Below are positions 30,070-38,485 of a stretch of DNA of 42,443 nt, piece after piece (the stretch's first letter is position 1; every line of letters starts with the position of its first letter). Origin of the DNA: Chondrus crispus (Eukaryota; Rhodophyta; Florideophyceae; Gigartinales; Gigartinaceae). Where the stretch lies: assembly GCF_000350225.1 (NCBI RefSeq), contig NW_005179394.1, forward strand, positions 4,190-46,632. Reading direction: 5' to 3'. Position numbers and translations under genes: made by a program. A model generated the notes under the pieces. That model saw only the letters and a program-made list of their open reading frames with translations, ran no database searches and had not been told where the DNA came from.

Positions 30070-32036
30070 ATGGTTACTGCTACTTCCCCACTTCCGAGAC
30101 GCAGCCCTCGTCTTCATCGATGGGTTTCCGTCGCATCCGCATCGTCGACTGCTCAAAAGGGTTTGGAACTTTGCGAACGACGTCTACATTACAATAATGA
30201 CAGCCTTGAGCACATCTCCGTACCGAGATCAGTGGGCTCCAGACGCCACGAGAACCTCCTTGACAGTTCTCAACGAAATTCAACCGCGCAACCGTCACAA
30301 CTGCCGCCGTCTTCCCCACAACTATCACGTACGCTAGGCGGAGATGATCCTACGGTGCCACCAAGCTCACACGCTCGGCGTAATAGCGAAATGACTACGC
30401 AGTCTTTTTTCCATCCTCGCGCGTCACTGGACATAGAAATCCATTCCGCAAATCCTGTTAACGATCTTCAGTTTAATGGCACCGCTCCGCTCCGGTTTCC
30501 AGAGCGTATGGAGGTTACTGGAGAAGATAATGGCGAGATGAGTGATGAAGGGGATAATCAGCCGGTTAGAGTTTCGGAGGCAGATGGTATGTCACGAGCA
30601 TTTGCATTTTTCTTGGCGTTAAAGGGCAAGCCGATCCGAACAGTTCTAAAGCACCGGGACCCCAAATAAGCTGGGAAAAGGGATGCCCTTGCTGCCAAAC
30701 TCATCTTGCATCTCCGTCTTTCACTTTCGTCGGGTAAGAGAATTATCGCTACAACGCAGACGCACCCAGAAATAGAGCGATACGAGTCTTGGTTGCGAAG
30801 AAAACTGGAACAAATCAAAATCTATCCCATGAGTATATCGCATACGCCTCAAGAGGCTTCGCTGCTGTATCTAATTACCGCAAAGGAGGCTGAAGAGTAT
30901 AAGAAAAATAATGTTGTTCTCGATCGGGCGAGGTCAGGACTGTCTCCTTCGAACCCGCCTCGGCAATCTCCTCGTAGAGCTGGTAACACGGCCGAGCGAC
31001 ACTTGGACCCTGCGGAGGACGCCAACAACTTCAATCTGAGCGAATATGCGCGTCTTCTGATCATCATGCGAGATGATGAAGAAACGAATGCTGCCCTTAT
31101 AGGGATGGGACAAACGCTGACCAGGTCTCAATTACATGCGGTTTTCACGCGAGAAAACCTCTGGGGCGTTGTCGAAATCAGCCTTAACGATCCATCTTTG
31201 TGATCTTTCTTGGATATGACAGGTAGGGTTGATGGTGTTGATTCTCAACTCCCCCCGGTGGCCTACCGCACAGCGTCTTTTCTCAAGCACAAGTTGGATG
31301 AAGGCAAGAGGAATTTCACCACATATTTGCACCGTTGGGCAGCCTCCGGTCAAAACGATCCGGACAGATTTGGGAGGTATGTCTCTAAACTCCCGAGCGG
31401 CGAATTTAGCGATTTGGGGATGTGCATGATGATTGTGCTTTCCGCTACTCAGAAAGGGACTCCTTATGACGACGGTGCCTTCACGAATCTATGTTGTAAG
31501 CTTATTCCGGGAGGGCGGGACGCTATGAAGGATCGAGGACTGACGGTACGAAAACTGAGGGACGACCGAGCTCTCTAGGCAAACGTAGAAGGAGCGGTCA
31601 ACAAGAAAGTTTGAACGCGATGGAAACTTGGGTTTCCGAAATGGCTAGCTCCTATGTAGAGAGCAGAGCGGTAAACAAGCCGACCGCTCAAGAGGAGGTG
31701 TTGGAAAATTACAACAACACTTTGAAAAGATCAAGATACTGGATAAGGCGGAGAAGCTCTTGGCTGAGAGAAACGGTCAGTAATTCTACAGTATTTCATA
31801 ATTTGAAGAAGCTTAAGAGAAAGGTAGGAAGGGATTTGTTACAGGAACTGGACGAGGGACAGTCTGGAGAGAACAAGGGTGATGCGGTAATTGATGTTGC
31901 CCCAGAGTCTCCGCGAATACTGTCTACAGTAGTGCTTTGGTACGCCGAAAGCGAAGCGAGCGCGTTTGGAACTTGGTGGGAAGTTGGGAAGGGCTTTTTA
32001 CGTTTCCAGGAGGTTTCTAGCGTTGTACATCGATAA
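30070..32036 (+). pseudogene. Decayed gene of unknown family
   Basis: From ATG 30070 one frame runs to 31578 and is broken by in-frame stops at 30667-30669 (TAA) and 31201-31203 (TGA), ending at TAG 31576-31578. A second frame takes over after about 31611 and continues to 32036. The product starts with a basic, Pro/Ser-rich segment (SPLPRRSPRLHR). It has an acidic linker, a KRDALAAKLILHLRLSL helix directly after the first stop, a second basic segment and a helical C-terminus with KKLKRKVGRDLLQELDEG. Codon-like continuity across stops shows that it was once one protein of about 650 residues. I recognise no domain. By context it may be an accessory or transposase gene of an undescribed element. 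Confidence 0.5.
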
Positions 32037-33574
32037 AGTTTACGATTCTACTTCAAGAAATTGCTTTTGCTCACAATCCTTCCATCGCGATCGTAAGGCT
32101 TTGTCCTCTGTGTGAGCAACAATCTGGACTCTTGCGCTTACCTCTATTTTCACCGCAACGAAGCGTCCTCGCCAATTCTGTTGTTGTAATCCTGCGAATT
32201 TACCGATTCTGTCTACTGCTTTTGCGACACGATGATGCACAAGAAGGTCTTTTATTATTCATGTTGATTCCTTGGCGCTCTTAATCTTCCACAGAGATAC
32301 TGACCGTTTCATGAGGTCTTTCGGCTTCACTACCTGGCTCTTGATCGGTTTCGGTGTTCCACGCGTGGTAGGCAGTGATTTAAACGCGGAGAAACTGCCA
32401 GACGAAGAACGCAGACATCAAGAGCATGTCAAGCAACTTTAAAGCGCAGTGATCAAGGTCAAACGCGCAACATTGCGAGACGGACGACTCTTTCACATTA
32501 CCACTCTAACAAAATACCAGTTGGGGGAAGGCCATCCTCCAAAAATCTTTTTTCTGATTCTCGCAAACTCCGCTACGGCGATGCATCTATAGCTGTTATT
32601 ACTCAATGGAAATTTGGTAGTGGACATTAAAAGGAACTACAGAAGGCCTGCGTCGATTTTTCTGCTTAACTAAATCTACAAGCAGATCACGCTTCATGCA
32701 GCCACACTCCGCCCGGCTTAAAGCTCCTCTGGTTCGTCCTCCGGATTCCGCCCGTTGGCGGGGGTTGGACTTCTTCGTGCGTAGATGTACTGATATTGTG
32801 TGATTGTTAATATAGTTACACAATTTTTGTCTTGAAAATGACAGGCCAGGTTCAACTTTTACTCAATCTCTAGCGGAAGGGGCACAGAATCTGCGATAAA
32901 CGGACTTCAACCAGTGGTATGACTTGTCGAATGAAGTTGCTGCGGCATCCTTCGAAAAAGGAGTGAGTAGATGACTGGGGAGTGTTCTTGAGAGAACAGG
33001 AACTAGGAATTGAAAAAGAAGTACTCGGTTGCAGCAGCGAAAAGGAAGAAGTCGGAAATGCACAAGAAACGATGAAAGATTGCTAAAAGTCGCTGGCGAC
33101 AGTTTTAAGAACAAGACGGAACTTGAAACGGTGACAAAAACGCGTGGCAGCCGAGGAAGGAATGTAGATGGGTTGGGAAACTGAGAGACCGAAAACAGTT
33201 GGAAGGGGGATAGGTTTTGCGGGAAAACGGCTTGGTGTGTTGCATCGCCATATTCGTGTCCTCTTTTGGGTCAGGACAAACATGATGCCCGTGAAAACGG
33301 TCAAAGAACGGGTTTTGTCGACCATGGAGCAAGTGGGGGTAGGAGGGATGTGGTTCGAGAACCAGCCCGGTAGTACGGGCAATGGATATGGAGCGGCCTG
33401 GTGCATGACGTGCTGCGCTAAGATCCACTGATCCATTGCCCATGACTATGAAATGGTGCAGATCCAATCTTTCGCTGTGATGCCAATACGGCACCGCATA
33501 GTTTTCCCTTGTAATTAAAATAAGATTCTTACAAAACTACCGTCCATCCACGTCCAACATGCCAGTCCACGCAA
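32037..33574. other. No recognisable gene
   Basis: About 1.5 kb up to the TA target of the Tigger-like element. Several overlapping short frames at 33083-33494 are open on both strands at once, which is a composition effect and not coding. No repeats were matched. Confidence 0.5.
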
Positions 33575-33576
33575 TA

Positions 33577-33602
33577 CAGGGGGTACCCCGTTTTAGTGCA
33601 CA
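33577..33602. repeat. Left TIR of the Tigger-like element
   Basis: Begins CAGGGGGTACCCCGTTTTAG right after TA and pairs with 37725-37750. The outermost bases CAGGGGGTACCCC can themselves fold back (GGGGGTACCCC). Confidence 0.85.
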
Positions 33603-33725
33603 TACGTGCGAGGTCTCCAGATGTGCGCTATACCGGGATGTGCGCACCATTGAATAACAACAGAAAAGAGCCTTTAGAATGGTATTTATTGCTTTGGGCC
33701 CACTACTAGTCCTTTGTACAAACGT

Positions 33726-33767
33726 TATGCAGGACTATTTCGTTACGTAACGAAATAGTCCTGCATA
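33726..33767. repeat. Perfect 42-bp palindrome over the transposase stop codon
   Basis: TATGCAGGACTATTTCGTTAC is followed directly by its exact reverse complement (21-bp arms, no spacer). The transposase stop codon (33743-33745, minus) lies at the centre, so the last seven residues (MQDYFVT region) and the first 3' UTR bases are the two arms. In the mRNA it would form a very stable hairpin, which could act in 3' end formation. Confidence 0.95.
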
Positions 33768-35660
33768 GCGGACTGACGGCGTGGCTTTTTCTTGGATAGT
33801 GCTTTGAAAAGCAAGTTCTTGGCACCCCTTAAATGAAGCGCGTCTGTGGCTGCGGCACTTGCTTCAAATATAGAAAAAGAGTTTGCAATCTCTGCAAATG
33901 TAGCAGACACAGCCTTATTTCCACAAGTCCTAACAGTAGTCTCACCAGTAGATTCCTCATCTATATCTGTAGCAACATGAATCTCTTCGGTCAAGGCCGC
34001 TTCAACGTCCTCAATTACTTCTGCTTGTAAAGCCTCACGCACTTCCGAAATTGCCTCAACCCCCACCCATGAACGTGCACTCTTCGCCGTTAGGCTGCCA
34101 ATCTCCGATGCTTCCCTTATGATATCAACATTTTTGCACTCTACAGTTTTCGCGCTCAAGGAAATACTGAGCATCCCGGAGATAAGTACGGCAGTGTCTG
34201 CTTCTACAGAGGTAATGTTGCTTTTTCCCACCAGGTTCCTCAGCTCGGCTTCCATAAAGGGAGGAAGTACCTGAGCTTTGACCCAGCAGCGTGCTGCAGT
34301 AGCAGATGATAAGTGTTGCTGATCTTCGCAATGTAACTCCGCTGCGTCTAAGATATGGGGAGGATGCCCCTCCATTACTCCCTTCGTCCCAGCAGGTAGG
34401 GACTTAATCCCCGCACAGAGAGTGTCTCGTTCTTCTAACAGTTCAACAACTTTCTCCAGTAGACTATACCTGTATTGAATCTTGACAGACGCAATTATGC
34501 CATAGTCCATGGGTTGATGAACCGAGGTACAGTTTGGAGGTAAGAAAAATATTTTCACCTGGCCAATGGGGTCAGTTAAATTTGTGCCATGGGAACTGGC
34601 ATTGTCCAAGATCAGAGCCACATCCTGTGACGTCTTCTTCCTGATAGCTGGCAAGAACTCCCGCATAAACCATCGTTGACAGGTCATCCCATCATTCCAT
34701 GCCTTCTTCTGAGCCAGGTAAGGCAGAGGGCACTTTCGGAGCTTAAATGCCCTGGGGTTCTGGGCATTCCCAATCACAGTATATGGCAGTATGTGTGAAC
34801 CATCTGCATTGGTTGTTATTATCAGAGTGATACGATCTTTCGCCTTCATGCCCTTTATTCCACGGACTGTGTTGGTGTCTTCGCGGAAGACGTATGATTT
34901 GCGGGTAAACAAAAGATAGAACAGCCCAGTCTCGTCCATGTTGTAAATGTTTTCAAGCGAAAATGGCTGCAGATCCCTCCGAAGTTGCTTCATACCCAGC
35001 TCAATTTTCTTGTGGTCAACACTATCAGCCTGTCCATGTAGGGTTACACTCTTCAACTGGTGTCTCATAACAAAATTTGTGATCCAGTGCTCAGAAGTTG
35101 AAAACTTTTCGAGTGCCTTCTTCTCTGCGTCATCAGTGCTTTTTTCAAGCAGCTTGTCTGTGACTCTCAATGCTCTCACATGTAACACGTCCCTAGTGAC
35201 TGGCAGGCCTGCCTTGCGAGCCATACTGAAAAATTGCAGAAGTGTATCCTCAATGAGGGTGAAATGACCGGTCTTGAAGGATTTACGACTGGCAATTCCA
35301 GAGTGTTCCATTGTCATTTTTCTGGGTCTTGGCGCATCTGACTTGATTTGGCTGCACTGTCTCCTGCTGATTTTGTACTTGTTCATGACAACTGCTTGCG
35401 ATGCTCCTCGTAGCTCTTCAGAAATTAACAGCTTTGTTTTAACGTCGAGCCTAGTCTTGGATTTCTTGCCGGCCTCCTTATTAATTGTGCGAAATTCACG
35501 AAAATTGCCAAGGCGATCCTGCAAGCTTTCCCGTTTTGCTGAGGGAGAAGGCGCACCGGTTGTGTCAGTGGCTGAGGGTGTGGGCTCGGGAGCTGGATCG
35601 AGTGGTTCGGAATATTCGGGAAAAGCACATGGGGGGCAGATGAGGGGGCCGAATCTAACT
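33743..35660 (-). CDS. Tigger/Jerky-like pogo transposase (DDE_1) main frame
   Basis: The frame is open on the minus strand from about 35660 to the stop at 33743. The first residues form a Pro/acidic linker (EYSEPLDPAPEPTPS). Counting from the Leu codon at 35524, residues 26-60 are a CENP-B-type HTH (DVKTKLLISEELRG...KYKISRRQCSQI). Residues 85-170 are the second HTH (CENPB/Tc5 type, ending WITNFVMRHQL). The catalytic core has D197 in YNMDETGLFY, D307 in ALILDNASSHG and D340 in VHQPMDYGII, a complete DDE_1 triad with 32 residues between the last two. The C-terminal 200 residues are Ala/Glu-rich. No good ATG begins this frame; the true N-terminus is probably the zinc-finger frame upstream, one base out of register. 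Confidence 0.85.
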
Positions 35661-35793
35661 CATTTGTTGGGGAAGAGCCACACCAACTGTGCCAGTGACC
35701 TTTGCACTTGATGCATTGGTGGTAATTTCCAATAGGGTCACGTTTTTCGCATGAGGGTTCCACACAGCGGTTGAGATGGGACGGTGAGCTCAT
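35425..35793 (-). CDS. N-terminal zinc-finger part of the Tigger-like transposase (shifted frame)
   Basis: From ATG 35793 the frame encodes RCVEPSCEKRD, then YHQCIKCKGHWHSWC: a C-x4-C, H-x-C-x2-C, H-x2-H-x2-C pattern that should bind zinc, probably for DNA or chromatin contact. It then runs over the start of the main transposase frame. A C6 tract (G6 on plus, 35631-35636) is the natural junction: one more C there would join ...SAPSSAP to PCAFPEYSEP in the main frame, which is the better coding frame beyond this point. A TATA-like TTTATAAA lies at 35861-35868, about 70 bases upstream of the ATG. The interruption may be a mutation, a sequencing error in a homopolymer, or -1 slippage. Confidence 0.6.
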   Translation of the reverse strand: MSSPSHLNRCVEPSCEKRDPIGNYHQCIKCKGHWHSWCGSSPTNELDSAPSSAPHVLFPNIPNHSIQLPSPHPQPLTQPVRLLPQQNGKACRIALAIFVNFAQLIRRPARNPRLGSTLKQSC

Positions 35794-35860
35794 TGCTGGT
35801 ACTTCTTTGTTCTTGAAGGTGGCCGTAGAAGGGGCTCGAACTTTACTCGTTCTTGGCAAT

Positions 35861-35868
35861 TTATAAAG
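35861..35868 (-). promoter_or_regulatory. TATA-like box of the Tigger-like transposase
   Basis: TTTATAAA (a palindrome, so readable on minus) lies about 70 bases upstream of the zinc-finger ATG at 35793, inside the element and before the interrupted hairpin region. Confidence 0.35.
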
Positions 35869-35893
35869 AGAGAGCCCGATAGTGTACCAAATC

Positions 35894-35909
35894 GGGCTGC
35901 ATATGCAGC
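35894..35909. repeat. Perfect 16-bp palindrome in the Tigger promoter region
   Basis: GGCTGCATATGCAGCC. It is two bases from the start of a 22-bp inverted repeat (35911-35932) whose partner lies across the Tc1 insertion. Confidence 0.85.
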
Positions 35910-35910
35910 C

Positions 35911-35932
35911 AAAAGAGCCGTTCTGTACTGTA
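35911..35932. repeat. Inverted repeat split by the Tc1 insertion (left arm)
   Basis: This 22-base arm (AAAAGAGCC...TACTGTA) is the exact reverse complement of 37592-37613. Before the Tc1 insertion the arms were about 80 bases apart, so Tc1 landed in the loop of a hairpin in the promoter region of the Tigger-like element. Confidence 0.9.
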
Positions 35933-35980
35933 TCAGCTACAAAACATATGCATTGGAGCTGTTACAGCTGTTCTGTACTA

Positions 35981-36190
35981 CAGTGCTGGCAAAAACTATA
36001 AGGCACCTGGTACTTTTGCATATTCCTAGAAATGTTTTTATGCTATCATAAAACCCTTTGCCTTATTGAAGGCCAATGAGGCGTTGATACTGCCCATGCA
36101 GTCATTGTTTAAAAAAATCTATGGTGGTGGACGCTATCGCGTCTTATTCCCCATACGCGTGGCAAAAACTATAAATACAGTTGCATACAC
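35981..36190. repeat. Tc1 left TIR (210 bp) with two internal direct repeats
   Basis: The shared 15-mer TGGCAAAAACTATAA is at 35987-36001 and again at 36160-36174. The copies are about 173 bp apart, as expected for paired transposase-binding sites. Confidence 0.9.
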
Positions 36191-36229
36191 AGAGGTCTAA
36201 TGCGCTCGGAACTAGACAAAAAACAGTGT

Positions 36230-37225
36230 TTAATAGCATATCTTCTTCCCCTTGGCGTACACAACATCAACGCACCGCTTCTGCATAGATTCAGTAAGTT
36301 TTCGGACCGTATTGGGTGCAATATTTGCCCAAGGTTCCATGATACACTCAGTAAGAGACTCAATATCTTCAAATTGCCTCTGTTGCGCATAAACGGACCT
36401 CACGAGTATACCCCACAGATTCTCGATTGGATTCAGGTCTGGCGAGTACGCAGGCCACTCTAGCAGCGATATACCGTTGTCCGAGAGCCATTTTTTCGCC
36501 AGCAGTGAACGATGGCAAGGTGCGCCATCCTGCATAAACGTCCAAGTAATTGGTAGATCCTCCGCAAAAGGTAGCAGATGGTTCTCTAGAGTTGTCACGT
36601 ACTTCGCTCCATCCTGCTTTCCTTCCATAAAAACAAGCTCTGATATCCTTGAACCGGCAAAGCATGCCCAAACCATAACACTCGAACCCCCATTTTGTCT
36701 CTTTGAAAACCACTCCTTCTCCTTTCTCAAGTCATGCCATTTATACGCCAAACCGTCTGGTTCATCCAAGTTGAACTTCTTTTCATCGGACCAGACGATT
36801 TGGGACCATTTTGCATTGCTCCACACCATTCGTGTCATCGCCCACTTGAGCCCAGATTTTTCATGACGCTCACGCATCGCTGGTGTCCGTGCAATTTGCT
36901 TGTATCGCAAATGCTCGGCTGCAGCGAGAACCTGGCGTACACGGCGAGCTTTGACACTCAGTTGCAATGCTTTCACAATCCCTGCTGACCCCAAATCTCC
37001 TTTGGAGCCTTTCCGTAAAATTCTTCGCTTATCAGCCTCCGTTAATTTTGGCGGCCTTCCTCCCGCATTTTTGCGATTGTACCGCTTTTGATCGCTCAAA
37101 AAGTTTGTAACAACTGTGCGGGATCGTCCCAGCTCGCGGGCAATAGCAGATAGGGAGATACAGTTGGAGTGATGGACAAGGATTTGTCCTTTTTCAAAAG
37201 TTGTGAGCCTTGTGTTTCGAGGCAT
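36230..37225 (-). CDS. Tc1/mariner transposase (DD34E), intact
   Basis: 331 residues from ATG 37225. The N-terminal paired-like domain has a first HTH (FEKGQILVHHSNCISLSAIA and RELGRSRTVVTNFL, residues 10-43), a GRPPKL AT-hook-like linker (57-61) and a second HTH to about residue 110. The catalytic core has D147 in IVWSDEKKFNLD, D233 in WTFMQDGAPCH and E268 in YSPDLNPIENLW, with 34 residues between the last two, the Tc1 signature. A GGSSVMVWACFAG segment lies between, as in the family. Length and all motifs are normal and no stop interrupts it, so the copy may be active. It would bind the TIRs, excise the element and insert at TA. Confidence 0.95.
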   Translation of the reverse strand: MPRNTRLTTFEKGQILVHHSNCISLSAIARELGRSRTVVTNFLSDQKRYNRKNAGGRPPKLTEADKRRILRKGSKGDLGSAGIVKALQLSVKARRVRQVLAAAEHLRYKQIARTPAMRERHEKSGLKWAMTRMVWSNAKWSQIVWSDEKKFNLDEPDGLAYKWHDLRKEKEWFSKRQNGGSSVMVWACFAGSRISELVFMEGKQDGAKYVTTLENHLLPFAEDLPITWTFMQDGAPCHRSLLAKKWLSDNGISLLEWPAYSPDLNPIENLWGILVRSVYAQQRQFEDIESLTECIMEPWANIAPNTVRKLTESMQKRCVDVVYAKGKKICY

Positions 37226-37349
37226 GATTGTGCGTGTTTTGTTTTAGCTTGGGGAACCGCAGTGGCTCGTAGCAATGAAGAAGAGATAGTTTGCACTGTG
37301 TAAAGCTTTTTGGCGCGAAAGGAGCTCTTTGAGGGGTCTTTTGTTGCAC

Positions 37350-37559
37350 GTGTATGCAACTGTATTTATAGTTTTTGCCACGCGTTTGGGGAATAAGACG
37401 CGATAGCGTCCACCACCATAGATTTTTTAAAAAAATAACTGCATGGGCAGTATCCACGCCTCATTGGCCTTCAATAAGGCAAAGGGTTTTATGATAGCAT
37501 AAAAACTTTTCTAGGAATATGCAAAAGTACCAGGTGCCTTATAGTTTTTGCCAGCACTG
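37350..37559. repeat. Tc1 right TIR (210 bp) with two internal direct repeats
   Basis: Inverted partner of 35981-36190. About six positions differ, for example GAAATG/GAAAAG and CATACG/AAACG, giving about 97 percent identity, which indicates recent transposition. Confidence 0.9.
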
Positions 37560-37564
37560 TATAT

Positions 37565-37588
37565 GCTACAAAGCATATGCTTTGTAGC
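37565..37588. repeat. Perfect 24-bp palindrome
   Basis: GCTACAAAGCAT followed by ATGCTTTGTAGC. It begins five bases after the end of the Tc1 element. Confidence 0.9.
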
Positions 37589-37591
37589 TGT

Positions 37592-37613
37592 TACAGTACA
37601 GAACGGCTCTTTT
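37592..37613. repeat. Inverted repeat split by the Tc1 insertion (right arm)
   Basis: Exact reverse complement of 35911-35932. Just inside it, 37565-37588 is a spacerless perfect 24-bp palindrome with the arm GCTACAAAGCAT. A degenerate copy of that palindrome is also present left of the insertion at about 35936-35959. Confidence 0.9.
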
Positions 37614-37724
37614 ATGTAACTGGCCCACCCCTCCCGTTGCCAAAAGGTACTGTTTAGATATTTATCATACTTTTTCGTGCACCCCGGACCTATGTGCGCA
37701 AAACCGCGTCATGCGTTAAATTGG

Positions 37725-37750
37725 TGTGCGCTAAAACGGGGCACCCCCTG
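37725..37750. repeat. Right TIR of the Tigger-like element
   Basis: Ends CTAAAACGGGGCACCCCCTG followed by TA. It is the inverted partner of 33577-33602. Confidence 0.85.
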
Positions 37751-37752
37751 TA

Positions 37753-38485
37753 TCTAGAACGGGCCTGATGCAGATCGGTATCGGAACCCTTGCTCTGTAA
37801 TACTCCTGAGGTGCCCTGCCGTAAAACCAAAAAGCATTGTGAGGAATGAAACTCGTGCCTAATTCTTGAGAAGTCGATTTCTGCAAAGTTCGTCGTATTT
37901 ATTTCTCACAAGCTCTTGCGTACCGTCACTAGTATTGAAAGGTCGTTTGTGGCAGTACTGCACAGTAGCTGTAGTCGTGCCGGTGTTTTCGCGCTTTTAT
38001 AGGGTACATGGACCTATTTTCTTCGCCGAGTGAAATGCGACAGGTATTGGTCACGTCTGCAGTGGTGTATTGTGTTGACGGGTGTAAGGTCGAGAACGTA
38101 CTTGGCAGGGAGTCCGGTACAATTTGTTGGCGTTAACGCACCACCGATCGGGCCCAACCAAAGGAGCACTGCCGGAGTATAGAGACTGCGAAGATTTGTT
38201 TTCATCCTTCTTGTCTCATGTTCCCTATTGCGGTCCGCAAGCGGACTCAACTTGGCAATGTTTATAAGGCTGATGGCTGTGCGATGAGAAACACTAATTT
38301 AACAGCCGCCGATGCCTGCCGGCGACGCTCGCCGGCTTACACAGGCCACGGAGCAGGTATACGTGTGAGATATTTTTAGGGAAATATTTGCATTTTACTG
38401 TAGAGGGAGATTTTATTCTGTAGTCCGAAATTTTATTTGAATTTTAGAGAAGCGAACGCGGACGGCCCGGCGGAATCCGGGCCGG
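37753..38485. other. Region upstream of gypsy gag; LTR not identified
   Basis: This should hold the 5' LTR and leader of the gypsy element, but I found no matching sequence downstream of pol and no clear tRNA primer-binding site. A hairpin GCCGGCGA/TCGCCGGC lies at 38318-38336, with a stem almost the same as the hairpin at 5560-5580. The last 100 bases before gag are GC-rich. Confidence 0.4.
38318..38336. repeat. GC-rich hairpin
   Basis: GCCGGCGA and TCGCCGGC, 8-bp perfect stem with a 3-base loop. The GCCGGCG stem is the same as in the hairpin at 5560-5580, although the flanks are not similar. Confidence 0.85.

Larger units (their letters stand above)
35981..37559 (-). mobile_element. Intact Tc1/mariner element with IR/DR termini
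   Basis: The element begins CAGTGCTGGCAAAAACTATA and ends with the exact complement, with TA on both sides (35979-35980 and 37560-37561), the Tc1/mariner target. The terminal inverted repeats are 210 bp (35981-36190 and 37350-37559) with about six differences. Each arm carries a 15-base motif twice, at the outer end and again about 173 bases inward, which is the IR/DR layout known from Sleeping Beauty-type Tc1 elements. The single transposase gene is uninterrupted. At 1579 bp it is a typical complete Tc1. It sits inside the Tigger-like element and is therefore the younger insertion. Confidence 0.95.
33577..37750 (-). mobile_element. Pogo/Tigger DNA transposon, interrupted by a Tc1 element
   Basis: The left end CAGGGGGTACCCCGTTTTAG (33577) and the right end, inverted, CAGGGGGTGCCCCGTTTTAG (37750) form matching terminal repeats with one difference in 20 bases. 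Similarity continues loosely through GTGCGC-type motifs. TA flanks both ends (33575-33576 and 37751-37752), the superfamily's target. Removing the Tc1 insertion (35981-37559 plus one TA) leaves an element of about 2.6 kb. It encodes one minus-strand transposase with an N-terminal zinc finger. Several strong palindromes lie in its promoter region and at the end of the coding sequence. Confidence 0.9.

Noticed and set aside
33083..33494. Overlapping frames of 87-129 codons on both strands
   Set aside because: They are mutually shadowing, with no recognisable domain and no supporting start context.
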